In this document: positions 16,829 through 25,485 of the stretch, piece by piece
Layout of the letters: every line of letters begins with the position of its first letter
Numbering within the stretch: position 1 is the first letter of the stretch
NCBI RefSeq assembly: GCF_001467745.1
Contig: NZ_LNYG01000013.1
Span: 1,978,292 to 2,042,291, forward strand
DNA: 64,000 bases
DNA from: Legionella jamestowniensis
GTDB lineage: Bacteria; Pseudomonadota; Gammaproteobacteria; Legionellales; Legionellaceae
Reading direction: 5' to 3'
Position numbers and translations under genes: made by a program
The notes under the pieces: generated by a model
Seen by the model: the letters and a program-made list of their open reading frames with translations, nothing else
Database searches by the model: none
What the model was told of the DNA's origin: nothing

Positions 16829-19222
16829 ATGAAAGAATTAATCCCAGGAGTATTTTATTTCCATGATGAAGTAGAGTGTATATTTTGGGTAACGGAAAGC
16901 AGGGAAAAAAATCCTATCCCGTTATTGAAAGAGATTATTCTCAATAAAAATAAGTCGGTTACCTGGGAAGAAAACGAAACTTGCTTAAAAATAAGTGGAA
17001 TAAATGAATTATACCCCGAAATTGTAAAGTTCCTAAGAGCAGAATTGCTTCGACAAGCAGAGTTGGACTCACCCCAAAGAACTAAAATGAATGAGCCTGA
17101 GCATATGGCTCGAAAGTTTTTGCCAACATCGGTGAATCAAGTCGAGTTAAAGGATAGAAAACGGAGAAAAGGAGAAGAGGAAATAGTAACGATAGAGTCT
17201 GGTAGTTCAATAGAGCCTAAGCTTAAAAAAGGAAAAACTACGAAGGTAGCTAAGAACGAGGGATTGAACAGTGAAGTTACGGTGAAAACGCGTAAGCCAA
17301 AAAAAAATAAAAACGGCATAGAAGAGAAAAATAGCTCGTTTAATACTGAAGAAAAAAACCGCTTAGAAAAAATTGAGGATAAAGTTACAAGGCTATACAA
17401 CGATTTTGTAAGTGATGTTGAAAAACTTACTGCGTCAATGAATGATGTTAAAGGTTCAAACAGTAATAACAAAGAAGAAATTCCAGAGAAAGTTAAAGAG
17501 TATACAAACAACGTTAAAACCTTAAATGCTTTGAATAAGTTAGCAAATACATTTGCACTTCACGATGAAGAATTAACTGTATTGACCAAAGCTTTCTCTC
17601 AAAGACAGAAACAAACAGGACAGGCGACTTATCCGATGGCTGCTACATATAAAGCAAATAAACCGTTTTACAGAAGCAATTTACCCGGAGGTTTTTTGTT
17701 CTCGCAGGGAGGATCAACTGCCGGTATACCTCTAAAGGCAGCCCCAGTTGATGGTAACTATCTATTCGGACGTCATCCTCTCTATCATGATAAAGATAAA
17801 CGAAAGGATTCATTGACTGACTACCAACTGCTACAAAATAACAAAAATTACAAAGCCGCTGCCCAGCTGTTAGTGGTATTATTTTCGCACATGGTGAAAG
17901 AATATTTAGCCTTAAAGGGAGTTAATAATTTAAATTCTTATGCGCTTAAGAGCATGATTTGTGAGGAGTTAAGACGACAAAATATAGACATTCCCAGACA
18001 AGAAACACTGACGGCGATTACAAAGATTCTGGCTAAATTGCATCTTTCAGATTATCTAACTGAATCATATATTCCTTTTAATAATTTGGATAGAAGACCT
18101 GAACAACAAGAAATAAATACTGAAAATGATAAGGAGGAAATTGGAGAGGATAATTCAAAAGTGCGTAAATTATGGTTAGAAAGAACGGTGTCGTCTCTTC
18201 CTAAAAAGGAAAAGTTAGTCGAACTTCCTAAAACTGCCAGAAAAATCGATTTTAACGCGGATATTTACGACAAGGAGACGGGTAGGTTATTAATGAGCTA
18301 TCGGAAGAAGATTGTACCCTCATCGCTTTGCTCCCGTGTCAGAGCTACTATGGGCTCAATTACTGCTGGTGAAATGGCTAATTTTACCAGGGCAACTGCT
18401 TTAAACGATCACCATGCACTAGACGAGCAGAAAGTAAGAATATCAGACAAGACTAAAACAAGAGTAATGTCGGTAGGTTTTTTAGGAAATGCCAAAAGTG
18501 GCATCCGTATGGCTCATGATTTTAGTCGACACAGAAACAGCCCTGTAATTTATAAATTGACTGGAGAAATTGTTCAGATTCTTGAGCGGGAATACAAAGC
18601 CATAGCACTAGAGGAATTTAATTATTGTAAATCAGTGGTCAATCTAGCCGAAGATTTTGTAATTCCATATTGCGAATTATCGACAAGTGCAGATTGGAAT
18701 TTCGATTACCCCACGTCGAATCATGTTGATGATAATAAATTTCCCGGTAAGCATTATAATTTATTAACTTGTTTTTATGCCAAGGAGGAAAAAAATTATT
18801 CGGGAGGAGAAACCTATTTTTCAGAGTATGATGTATATTTTGATCTAGAAGAGGGAGATACCCTGGTGGCAGCATTTGAAGATCTACTTCACTGTAATGC
18901 CCCTTTGTCCTTCAAGGAAAATGAAGAAGAAATTCATGACACCAGGAAATATTCAAAAACTTCAAATTGGCATAGGATAGCACTAGTAGCTTTTGTAAGA
19001 GGGGAACTTCTGAGGCTCAGTCAACGTTCAGCATTTGAAACATCCGATGATGAGGTGGATATTACCGCGCAGGATGTTCGCAAAGTAATAAATGGCACTA
19101 TCCCAGTCAAAAAAGGATTTTCTTTAAAACAATTCTTTTTTGAAAATTATCAAAAAGATTTTCCAGTAGATGAGGGGAAAGAAGAGATTATGGACACCCC
19201 TTTTTTAAATGACGCCAAATAG
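16829..19222 (+). CDS. Large effector-like protein with a TET/JBP-like 2OG-Fe(II) oxygenase signature
   Basis: The 797-aa product matches no protein I can name. Residues 1-80 form a small folded part. Residues 105-165 are Lys/Arg-rich, with clusters at 108-114, 131-142 and 153-162 that look like nuclear localisation signals. Residues 170-260 are charged and probably coiled coil. Residues about 540-730 resemble a double-stranded beta-helix 2OG-Fe(II) dioxygenase: H632-V-D634 as the HxD pair, GGE at 659-661, an EEGDT strand at 675-678, distal H688 in LLHCNAPL, and R716 in WHRIALVAFVR. The spacing suits TET/JBP-type enzymes. The C-terminus is acidic (DEGKEEIMD), like an E-block Dot/Icm signal. 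The gene is AT-rich and sits between ptsN and hpf. Activity and secretion are inference. Confidence 0.85.
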   Translation: MKELIPGVFYFHDEVECIFWVTESREKNPIPLLKEIILNKNKSVTWEENETCLKISGINELYPEIVKFLRAELLRQAELDSPQRTKMNEPEHMARKFLPTSVNQVELKDRKRRKGEEEIVTIESGSSIEPKLKKGKTTKVAKNEGLNSEVTVKTRKPKKNKNGIEEKNSSFNTEEKNRLEKIEDKVTRLYNDFVSDVEKLTASMNDVKGSNSNNKEEIPEKVKEYTNNVKTLNALNKLANTFALHDEELTVLTKAFSQRQKQTGQATYPMAATYKANKPFYRSNLPGGFLFSQGGSTAGIPLKAAPVDGNYLFGRHPLYHDKDKRKDSLTDYQLLQNNKNYKAAAQLLVVLFSHMVKEYLALKGVNNLNSYALKSMICEELRRQNIDIPRQETLTAITKILAKLHLSDYLTESYIPFNNLDRRPEQQEINTENDKEEIGEDNSKVRKLWLERTVSSLPKKEKLVELPKTARKIDFNADIYDKETGRLLMSYRKKIVPSSLCSRVRATMGSITAGEMANFTRATALNDHHALDEQKVRISDKTKTRVMSVGFLGNAKSGIRMAHDFSRHRNSPVIYKLTGEIVQILEREYKAIALEEFNYCKSVVNLAEDFVIPYCELSTSADWNFDYPTSNHVDDNKFPGKHYNLLTCFYAKEEKNYSGGETYFSEYDVYFDLEEGDTLVAAFEDLLHCNAPLSFKENEEEIHDTRKYSKTSNWHRIALVAFVRGELLRLSQRSAFETSDDEVDITAQDVRKVINGTIPVKKGFSLKQFFFENYQKDFPVDEGKEEIMDTPFLNDAK

Positions 19223-19263
19223 TTAAAAGTAAACACAGTTAGAATGTTCTAAAATATTTCTAT

Positions 19264-19291
19264 AAAAATGGCAGGGTGTTCTGCCATTTTT
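19264..19291. terminator. Bidirectional intrinsic terminator
   Basis: AAAAATGGCAG and CTGCCATTTTT form an 11-bp perfect stem around GGTGTT. The A/T ends serve both strands. It lies between the convergent 797-aa gene and hpf. Confidence 0.8.
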
Positions 19292-19309
19292 AATGTCTAA
19301 ATTGACAAC

Positions 19310-19603
19310 TCAATCACGATGTTCACGGATTTTTTCTTTATGTTTGATCAATTGTCTGTCAAGTTTGTCAATTAAGGCATCAATTGCTGCATACATGTCT
19401 TCGGATTCAGCACGGGCATGTAATTCACCCTTTACCACCTGGATAGTTGCTTCGGCAATTTGACTTAATTTTTCAATGTCGAAAACGACGTGAACAGAGG
19501 TTATTTTATCAAAATGTCTATCGAGTTTATTAAATTTATCGACGGTAAAGGCTCTTAAAGCGGGGGTAACCTCCACATTATGACCAGTGAAGCTAATTTG
19601 CAT
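19310..19603 (-). CDS. hpf: Ribosome hibernation-promoting factor HPF/RaiA family
   Basis: A 97-aa short-form HPF that binds the 30S subunit and silences ribosomes in stationary phase. Recognised from MQISFTGHNVEVTPALRAF, the conserved VHVVFDIEKLSQIAEATIQV, and LHARAESEDMYAAIDALIDKLDRQL. It has no long C-terminal dimerisation domain, so it would work as short HPF or YfiA-like. It follows rpoN by 27 bp in the standard rpoN-hpf order. Confidence 0.94.
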   Translation of the reverse strand: MQISFTGHNVEVTPALRAFTVDKFNKLDRHFDKITSVHVVFDIEKLSQIAEATIQVVKGELHARAESEDMYAAIDALIDKLDRQLIKHKEKIREHRD

Positions 19604-19630
19604 AACGTTCTCCTATTATTAAAACTACAA

Positions 19631-21025
19631 CTAATTACGAATGGTTTTGCGTTCATTGGATGGTGGAATCCCCATGGCTTCGCGATATTTTGCTACTGTT
19701 CTTCTTGCAACTTGAATGCCTTGCTCTCCAATTAACTGTGCAATTTTACTATCACTTAAAGGCTTTTTGCGATTTTCAGCAGCAATTAGTTTTTTTATCA
19801 CTGCTCGTATTGCGGTTGACGAGCATTCCCCACCCGTAACGGTTGCCACATGACTGGAGAAAAAATATTTTAATTCAAAGACGCCACGTGGTGTATGCAT
19901 AAATTTTTGCGTGGTTACGCGGGAGATAGTAGATTCGTGCATGTCCAGAGCAAGGGCCACATCATTTAAAATGAGCGGTTTCATTGCTTCCTCACCGTGC
20001 TCCAAAAAGTCTTGTTGGTATTCAACAATACATTGAGCTACTTTTAAGAGGGTTTCCTGTCGACTTTGAATACTCTTTAGAAACCACCGGGCTTCTTGTA
20101 AATTATTTTTCAAAAATTGATTATCGGCGCTATTGTCCGCTCGTTGAATAAGTGAGGCATAGTGAGTATTGATACTTAGACGTGGAAGCGTATTTTGATT
20201 TAAGGCAACTTCCCAGACCCCCTCTATTTTTTTCACGATGACATCTGGAATGATGTATTCAGTGGTGCTTTGCTGAATTAAACTGCCGGGTTTAGGATTG
20301 AGGCGTTGAATAATTTGGAGCACTCTATCAAGAGTGGCTTCATTAATCTGATAATTTTTCATTAGTACGCGATAATTATGTTGGCCAAGCAGTTCAATAT
20401 CATTACGAATAATTTCTTTTGCTAAAGTAATGTCGCCATTATGATCAGGAAGTTGATCAAGCTGTACTATAAGGGTTTCAGCCAAGTTAGTAGCAGCGCA
20501 ACCGACGGGATCCAAATGCTGCACACGATGACGCACTGCCTCAATTTCTTCCAAATCAAGAGGATGTGCTTCGCTGTCCAGACTCGTGTGCAATTCTGCA
20601 AGAGGGAGTGTCAAAAAACCATCGTCATCAAGCGCATCAATGAGGGCCGTGGCAATAACGCGATCAATATCGCTCATTGGTGTTAAGTTAAGTTGCCAGC
20701 GTAAATGATCTTGCAAATTGGTTGTGGTGCAATATAAATTTTCATAATTAAAATCCAAGTCATCGAAATTGTTTCTCTTGCTTGAATTCGAATAAAGTTG
20801 AGCCCATTGAAAATCAGTAAATTCATCAGCACCTTGTTTAGTCTCCTCTCGAGGTTCCTCTTTTTCCTCATTTGAGATGACTTCAAGCATGGGATTTGAT
20901 TCGACAACTTGTTGAATCTCTTGTTGCAAATCAAGTGTAGATAATTGAAGAAGACGAATAGCCTGTTGAAGCTGAGGGGTAAGTGTTAATTGTTGGCTGA
21001 TATTTAACTGCAACGATGGTTTCAT
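19631..21025 (-). CDS. rpoN: RNA polymerase sigma-54 factor
   Basis: The 464-aa sigma-54 factor directs transcription from -24/-12 promoters with activator ATPases. Region I is Gln/Leu-rich (SLQLNISQQLTLTPQLQQAIRLLQL). An acidic region II (about 50-110) follows, then the core-binding domain, the helix-turn-helix region (HESTISRVTTQKFMHTPRGVFELKYFF) and the RpoN box ARRTVAKYRE at residues 440-449. Length is slightly below the E. coli protein (477 aa). The lptB gene that often precedes rpoN is absent; rpmG lies upstream on the same strand. Confidence 0.96.
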   Translation of the reverse strand: MKPSLQLNISQQLTLTPQLQQAIRLLQLSTLDLQQEIQQVVESNPMLEVISNEEKEEPREETKQGADEFTDFQWAQLYSNSSKRNNFDDLDFNYENLYCTTTNLQDHLRWQLNLTPMSDIDRVIATALIDALDDDGFLTLPLAELHTSLDSEAHPLDLEEIEAVRHRVQHLDPVGCAATNLAETLIVQLDQLPDHNGDITLAKEIIRNDIELLGQHNYRVLMKNYQINEATLDRVLQIIQRLNPKPGSLIQQSTTEYIIPDVIVKKIEGVWEVALNQNTLPRLSINTHYASLIQRADNSADNQFLKNNLQEARWFLKSIQSRQETLLKVAQCIVEYQQDFLEHGEEAMKPLILNDVALALDMHESTISRVTTQKFMHTPRGVFELKYFFSSHVATVTGGECSSTAIRAVIKKLIAAENRKKPLSDSKIAQLIGEQGIQVARRTVAKYREAMGIPPSNERKTIRN

Positions 21026-21182
21026 GCAAATCCTCTTTGTTCTTACCGCTTTTTACTACTAAGTGTAACTGATTCAAAGGGATTATCCAGTAGCGAAAAA
21101 GGTATTCTTAGAGACCGCATCGCTTAAAAATGAACAAAAAGGTTTAAAATTAGACGAATAGAAAAATATCTTTCTAAAGAAA

Positions 21183-21201
21183 AAGGCCTCTTGGAGGCCT
21201 T
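21183..21201 (-). terminator. Intrinsic terminator after rpmG
   Basis: AAGGCCTC and GAGGCCTT form an 8-bp perfect stem around a 3-base loop. Read on the minus strand, it is followed by a T-rich run. It lies 7 bp past the rpmG stop. Confidence 0.8.
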
Positions 21202-21207
21202 CGTAAA

Positions 21208-21372
21208 CTACTTAACTTTCTTCTCTTTAAAAACCACATGTTTACGAACAACTGGATCATACATTTTTAATTCCAGTTTATCCGTTACATTACGAGGATT
21301 CTTTGTAGTGGTTTTAAAATAACCCGTTCCTGCAGTAGATTCCATTTTAACTTTAATAGTAACAGCTGCCAT
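21208..21372 (-). CDS. rpmG: 50S ribosomal protein L33
   Basis: A 54-aa L33, read from ATG 21372 to TAG at 21208: it starts [14 protein letters not shown] and ends [11 protein letters not shown], with the conserved [11 protein letters not shown] block. There are no zinc-binding Cys pairs, so it is the Cys-free form. It lies 14 bp downstream of rpmB in the usual rpmB-rpmG pair and ends at a strong terminator. Confidence 0.95.
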   Translation of the reverse strand: MAAVTIKVKMESTAGTGYFKTTTKNPRNVTDKLELKMYDPVVRKHVVFKEKKVK

Positions 21373-21386
21373 GATATATCCTCAAA

Positions 21387-21623
21387 TTAAACTTTTTCGC
21401 CTTGTGCCCTGAGCTTTTCCAGAACCGCTTTAATGCCCACCTTATCGATGATTCGCATACCCTTAGTGCTTACCTTAAGGCGAACAAAACGATTTTCCTC
21501 TTCAACCCAAAAACGATGCTCTTTGATGTTGGGTAAAAAACGTCGCTTGGTTTTGTTGTTGGCGTGCGACACGTTGTGACCAGTGGTGGGTCGCTTGCCA
21601 GTAACCTGACATACTCTTGACAT
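21387..21623 (-). CDS. rpmB: 50S ribosomal protein L28
   Basis: The 78-aa L28 starts [20 protein letters not shown] and has the family's [11 protein letters not shown] and [15 protein letters not shown] blocks. The length is typical of gammaproteobacteria. It is the first gene of the rpmB-rpmG pair, with its promoter in the 375-base gap facing trmB. Confidence 0.96.
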   Translation of the reverse strand: MSRVCQVTGKRPTTGHNVSHANNKTKRRFLPNIKEHRFWVEEENRFVRLKVSTKGMRIIDKVGIKAVLEKLRAQGEKV

Positions 21624-21998
21624 GGTATTACTCCAAAGTGTTCCGATAATTTTATAGTTTAGCTTTGTATAAATTCAAAGGCATTCGCAGGCGAATTGGC
21701 CGGGTGTAAAATACAAGAGCGGTTTTATAGCAAAAAAAGGCAAATTATGCAATGTTTTGCTGTCTTTTGCCAGTAATTAATCTTTGTCCTTAATAAATTA
21801 ACTTAATCCTCTTTAGTATAGGACAAAATTTTTAACAAAAAAATTCTAGCCGAATCATACCATCTTTTGCGCAAGGAAAATTTATCCCCGCCAAAGAATG
21901 CTTTTTACTACAAGAATATAAACATTAGCATATCACATGATCACAAAATTGTCAGTAAGAGGTATAATTCACACATTTTGAAGATTGAGTATTTTTAC
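21624..21998. other. Intergenic region between divergent rpmB and trmB
   Basis: These 375 bases must carry the rpmB promoter and probably the trmB promoter. ATTCGC and GCGAAT (21683-21696) form a small hairpin. I see no further gene. A longer trmB frame opens at 21867, but that 44-residue extension has no counterpart in the family. Confidence 0.5.
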
Positions 21999-22667
21999 AT
22001 GCGAACAATTAAAAGTTTTGTGCTACGTGGTGGGCGTATTAGTAATAGGCAACAATATGCTTTAGATCATTGGTTGAAAGATTATGAATTACCATTCGTA
22101 GGTAAGCCTTGGGATCTTGTACAAACTTTTGGACGTGATGCAGAAACTATTGTTGAAATAGGTTTTGGTATGGGTGCTTCACTATTGACCATGGCTGAGC
22201 AATTCCCTGAACGCAATTTTATCGGCATTGAAGTTCACCGTGCTGGCATTGGCAGTTTGACTGCAGAATTGTATGAGAAGGGAATAAAAAATGTACGTCT
22301 TGTAACTCATGATGCCGTTGAGGTATTTAAACAATGTTTAGAAAAAGATTCGTTAGAAGGAGTGCAAATTTTTTTCCCCGATCCTTGGCCTAAAAAGCGC
22401 CATCACAAGCGGCGTTTAATTCAACCTGAATTTATAAAATTACTAGTTGCACGAATCAAAACGGGAGGCTTTGTTCATTGTGCAACAGATTGGCAGGACT
22501 ATGCGGAGCATATGCTCGAGGTATTGTCAGCTGAACCTTCCTTAGAGAATATGCACAAGGAAGGTGGTTTCTCCCCACGACCTGAAACGCGTCCTTTAAC
22601 GAAATTTGAAGAACGAGGAAACAAGCTTGGCCATGGGGTTTGGGATTTAATGTATAAAAAAATTTAG
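21999..22667 (+). CDS. trmB: tRNA (guanine-N7-)-methyltransferase
   Basis: It methylates G46 in the variable loop of tRNAs. SAM-binding motif EIGFGMGASLL is near residue 60, and the signature FFPDPWPKKRHHKRRLIQPEF near residue 125. RPLTKFEERG at the C-terminus is also typical. The ATG at 21999 (RTIKSFVLRGGRIS) gives 222 aa and begins where the family begins. Its ribosome binding site is weak, so translation may be modest. Confidence 0.93.
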   Translation: MRTIKSFVLRGGRISNRQQYALDHWLKDYELPFVGKPWDLVQTFGRDAETIVEIGFGMGASLLTMAEQFPERNFIGIEVHRAGIGSLTAELYEKGIKNVRLVTHDAVEVFKQCLEKDSLEGVQIFFPDPWPKKRHHKRRLIQPEFIKLLVARIKTGGFVHCATDWQDYAEHMLEVLSAEPSLENMHKEGGFSPRPETRPLTKFEERGNKLGHGVWDLMYKKI

Positions 22668-22742
22668 CAACGTCAAAAATTGATCTTCAATTGCCCAATA
22701 TGTAGAATGGTCTTTCGATAGAAGCGATTACTATTTGGGATA

Positions 22743-24182
22743 ATGGATATGAAATTATTTGATGAGATAAAGCAAGCAATTGCAGAAGGAAAGGACGCCT
22801 TTTTTGATCTTATCCAAAAAAAACAAAAGGAAGACAAAGATTTCCTGAACAAAGCATTTTTTGCCCCTAAAGAAAAGCAAGACTCTGCCTTCATTGTCCC
22901 TGAAGGAAGACAGCTTACCGTTCTTGAGTACCTAATTTATAACCATTCAGAAAATAGCAACCTGATTGAGCATATTGAATGGCTTTTGCAGCAAAAAGTA
23001 GATGTTAATGCAAATGAACCCTTGCATTTGATTTTTCGATTAAAAAAAATGGAATTGGTACCTCTTTTCCTGAATGAAAATCACTTGCAAAATTCAAGGG
23101 ACGTTGAATCTGCATGGCAAAGTTTAAACTTAAATGCTCGAGATGCCACGGGAAAACGCCTTATCTACAGAATTATTGAAAGCCGCAATATTGGCCATTT
23201 AAATTTGGCGATTAATTACGGTATTAGTGTACATTTGCCCAGTCCATTTGAAGGCAATGATAAAAGCTGGGAGATACAACCCCTCCATCAAGCGATTATT
23301 ACTAATTTTTCAGCCGCTCTTCCTGCGTTGATTGAGGCAGGTGCGCAACTTTCCAATCCTTTTGGTCAATTAATGGAAACGCCACTTTTATTAGCAGCAC
23401 GCCTTGGAAGGATTACTGCTTTGAAGGCGTTGCTCGTGCATTATCAGACATTAAGTTTGGAAAGCAATCGAGAATTTATAAGTGTCCTCAATAAAGAGAA
23501 CTACAGCGCGATGGATCTGCTTTGTATTCGGATGCATGACCGAAAAAAGCCAAAAGAAGCACTGCGAGGTATTGCCATGTTGCTTTGTCATGGGGCAGAT
23601 GTACCGGCTCATCATTTATTGCGCTCACTGCTTATGGATAATCGCCATGAGCTATTTGTTGCAATAAAAGAATACTCCCGGACGAATCCGCAACTGGCAG
23701 CCAATTTTTTAAGAAAATGCCTCAATAAGACAGATCCACTACATGATATTATTTTTGCCAAAAATTCCTGGAGTCAGACGTTCCGTCATTTATTTGGTAA
23801 AGCAGATGATTTGGGTTTTCAACTGCAAACATTAATAAACCTGTCAAATACAACCACTACCCGTGAAAAGAAAGACGATGAAAATACAACGCAGAGGAAA
23901 ATTGAAAAAGACGACGAAGAGGTGTTCCAAAATGAAGAACTTCTCTTTGCTAATTTTGTAGGGCGATATAAACAAGCGCTAAAGACCAGTTTTTTTAACC
24001 CCTGGAGCGAAATGCTACATTTAATCGCAAGTGGTGAAGTAACCTGCTGGAAGCATGTGACTGCCTATGCAGACATGCATACCAATTCACGAACTTTTAA
24101 AATTATAGCCGAGATGAAAAAATCGACGCCAACGATTCATGTGAGCCTGGATACTCCTGCCGCCGCGAATCGTTTAATCTGA
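22743..24182 (+). CDS. legA12: Ankyrin-repeat protein, LegA12/AnkC-like putative Dot/Icm effector
   Basis: The 479-aa product carries ankyrin-type helices at about 55-300: TVLEYLIYN, EPLHLIFRLKKMELVPLFL, RLIYRIIESRNIGHLNLAINYGI, QPLHQAIITNFSAALPALIEAGAQL and TPLLLAARLGRITALKALL. A charged low-complexity stretch (KKDDENTTQRKIEKDDEE, near 375-395) precedes a C-terminal helical part. The location just after trmB and before hflK, and the length near 490 aa, agree with my recollection of L. pneumophila LegA12 (AnkC). Ankyrin repeats suggest binding a host protein. Ortholog identity and secretion are not proved by sequence alone. Confidence 0.75.
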   Translation: MDMKLFDEIKQAIAEGKDAFFDLIQKKQKEDKDFLNKAFFAPKEKQDSAFIVPEGRQLTVLEYLIYNHSENSNLIEHIEWLLQQKVDVNANEPLHLIFRLKKMELVPLFLNENHLQNSRDVESAWQSLNLNARDATGKRLIYRIIESRNIGHLNLAINYGISVHLPSPFEGNDKSWEIQPLHQAIITNFSAALPALIEAGAQLSNPFGQLMETPLLLAARLGRITALKALLVHYQTLSLESNREFISVLNKENYSAMDLLCIRMHDRKKPKEALRGIAMLLCHGADVPAHHLLRSLLMDNRHELFVAIKEYSRTNPQLAANFLRKCLNKTDPLHDIIFAKNSWSQTFRHLFGKADDLGFQLQTLINLSNTTTTREKKDDENTTQRKIEKDDEEVFQNEELLFANFVGRYKQALKTSFFNPWSEMLHLIASGEVTCWKHVTAYADMHTNSRTFKIIAEMKKSTPTIHVSLDTPAAANRLI

Positions 24183-24330
24183 AATCTTTATGAAATATAG
24201 GTAGATGTTTTAACAACTACGCTTCTTTTGAACAAGGTTAGAATTCTTTCTGACAGATTGATAGCGTGGTTTGCTTGCTTAAAGCGAGTATACCCCATAA
24301 AATTCTACTTTTCTGTAAACGGAGAGATTG

Positions 24331-25485
24331 ATGGGTTGGAATGAGCCAGATAAAGGCAAAGATCCATGGAGTGGTAAAAATCAACCACCGGATTTGGATG
24401 AGGCTTTAAAGCGTTTTCAAGAAAAACTGAAGAAAACTTTTTTTGGAGGTTCCAAACAACCTGAAGGTGGCTCTCCTGCGAATAAAAGCAGCGGGGGCAT
24501 GCTGGCTTTGTTAGCTGCTTTAATTGTTTTCATTTTATGGGCTTTGGCGGGTATTTTTATTGTTGATCCTGCAGAGCAAGCTGCTATTCTTCGTTTTGGC
24601 AAATACGTAGAAACTGTTGGGCCGGGTCCCCATTGGATTCCGCGTATTATTTCAACCAAGATTGTGCAAAATGTCGATCGGGTTTCTGATTATTCCTATT
24701 CTGCCCAGATGTTAACAAAAGATGAAAATCTTGTTGCAGTGTCTGTTGTTGTTCAATACCGTATTGGTGACTTGGAAGAATATCTATTCAATGTTGCTGA
24801 CCCTCAAGAAAGTCTTCAACAAGCTACTTCCAGTGCTTTAAGGCAAGTAGTGGGCACAACAACCTTTGATCAAATTATCACCGAAGGACGTGAAGCGTGG
24901 GGAAATAGTGTTCATGACACCTTAGTAAAAATTTTAAATCAATACAAAACAGGTATTGTTGTGGTGAACGTATCTCCCCAGCCGGCACGTGCCCCAGAAA
25001 ATGTGCAGGATGCCTTTGATGATGCTATCAAGGCTCGGGAAGATGAGAAACGTTTCAAAGAACAGGCTTTGGCCTATCAAGCCAAGGTAGTACCTATTGC
25101 TGAAGGAAACGCTAAACGTATTCTGGAAGAGGCGCAGGCGTATGCCCAGCAGGTAATTTTGCGGGCTAAAGGGGATGTAGCAGAATTTTTGGCTTTATTG
25201 CCTGAATATACGCAAGCACCAGGTGTTACTTCAGAGCGAATGTATCTAGAGATGATGCAACAAGTACTCAGTACAAGTAGTAAAATTATTGTCGATGGTA
25301 AATCAGGAAATCTCCTTTACTTACCGTTAGATAAATTAGCCAATGCCAGCCTTGACCCGGCATTGATGAATACGGAATCAGCAGGCACTAAAAAATCGAG
25401 TGCTGAAGATGAACAGGCTGAAAGCACGATAGTTACCAGTCGTAATATAGGTAGACGAACTTATCAGCAAGGGAGAGATGAATGA
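24331..25485 (+). CDS. hflK: FtsH protease modulator HflK
   Basis: An SPFH/prohibitin protein that, with HflC, cages and modulates the membrane protease FtsH. The 384-aa product has a Gly/Pro-rich N-terminus (GWNEPDKGKDPWSG), one membrane segment at about 55-80, the SPFH domain to about 290 (AAILRFGKYVETVGPGPHW) and a charged C-terminal tail. The ATG at 24331 is chosen; a TTG lies just before it, and GGAGAG sits at 24321. It overlaps hflC by 4 bp. Confidence 0.95.
   Translation: MGWNEPDKGKDPWSGKNQPPDLDEALKRFQEKLKKTFFGGSKQPEGGSPANKSSGGMLALLAALIVFILWALAGIFIVDPAEQAAILRFGKYVETVGPGPHWIPRIISTKIVQNVDRVSDYSYSAQMLTKDENLVAVSVVVQYRIGDLEEYLFNVADPQESLQQATSSALRQVVGTTTFDQIITEGREAWGNSVHDTLVKILNQYKTGIVVVNVSPQPARAPENVQDAFDDAIKAREDEKRFKEQALAYQAKVVPIAEGNAKRILEEAQAYAQQVILRAKGDVAEFLALLPEYTQAPGVTSERMYLEMMQQVLSTSSKIIVDGKSGNLLYLPLDKLANASLDPALMNTESAGTKKSSAEDEQAESTIVTSRNIGRRTYQQGRDE

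Noticed and set aside
17137..17511. 124-aa open frame antisense to the 797-aa gene
   Set aside because: Phe/Leu/Ser-rich mirror of the Lys/Glu-rich coding strand.
21867..21998. 44-residue N-terminal extension of TrmB
   Set aside because: No counterpart in the family; composition is AT-rich intergenic.
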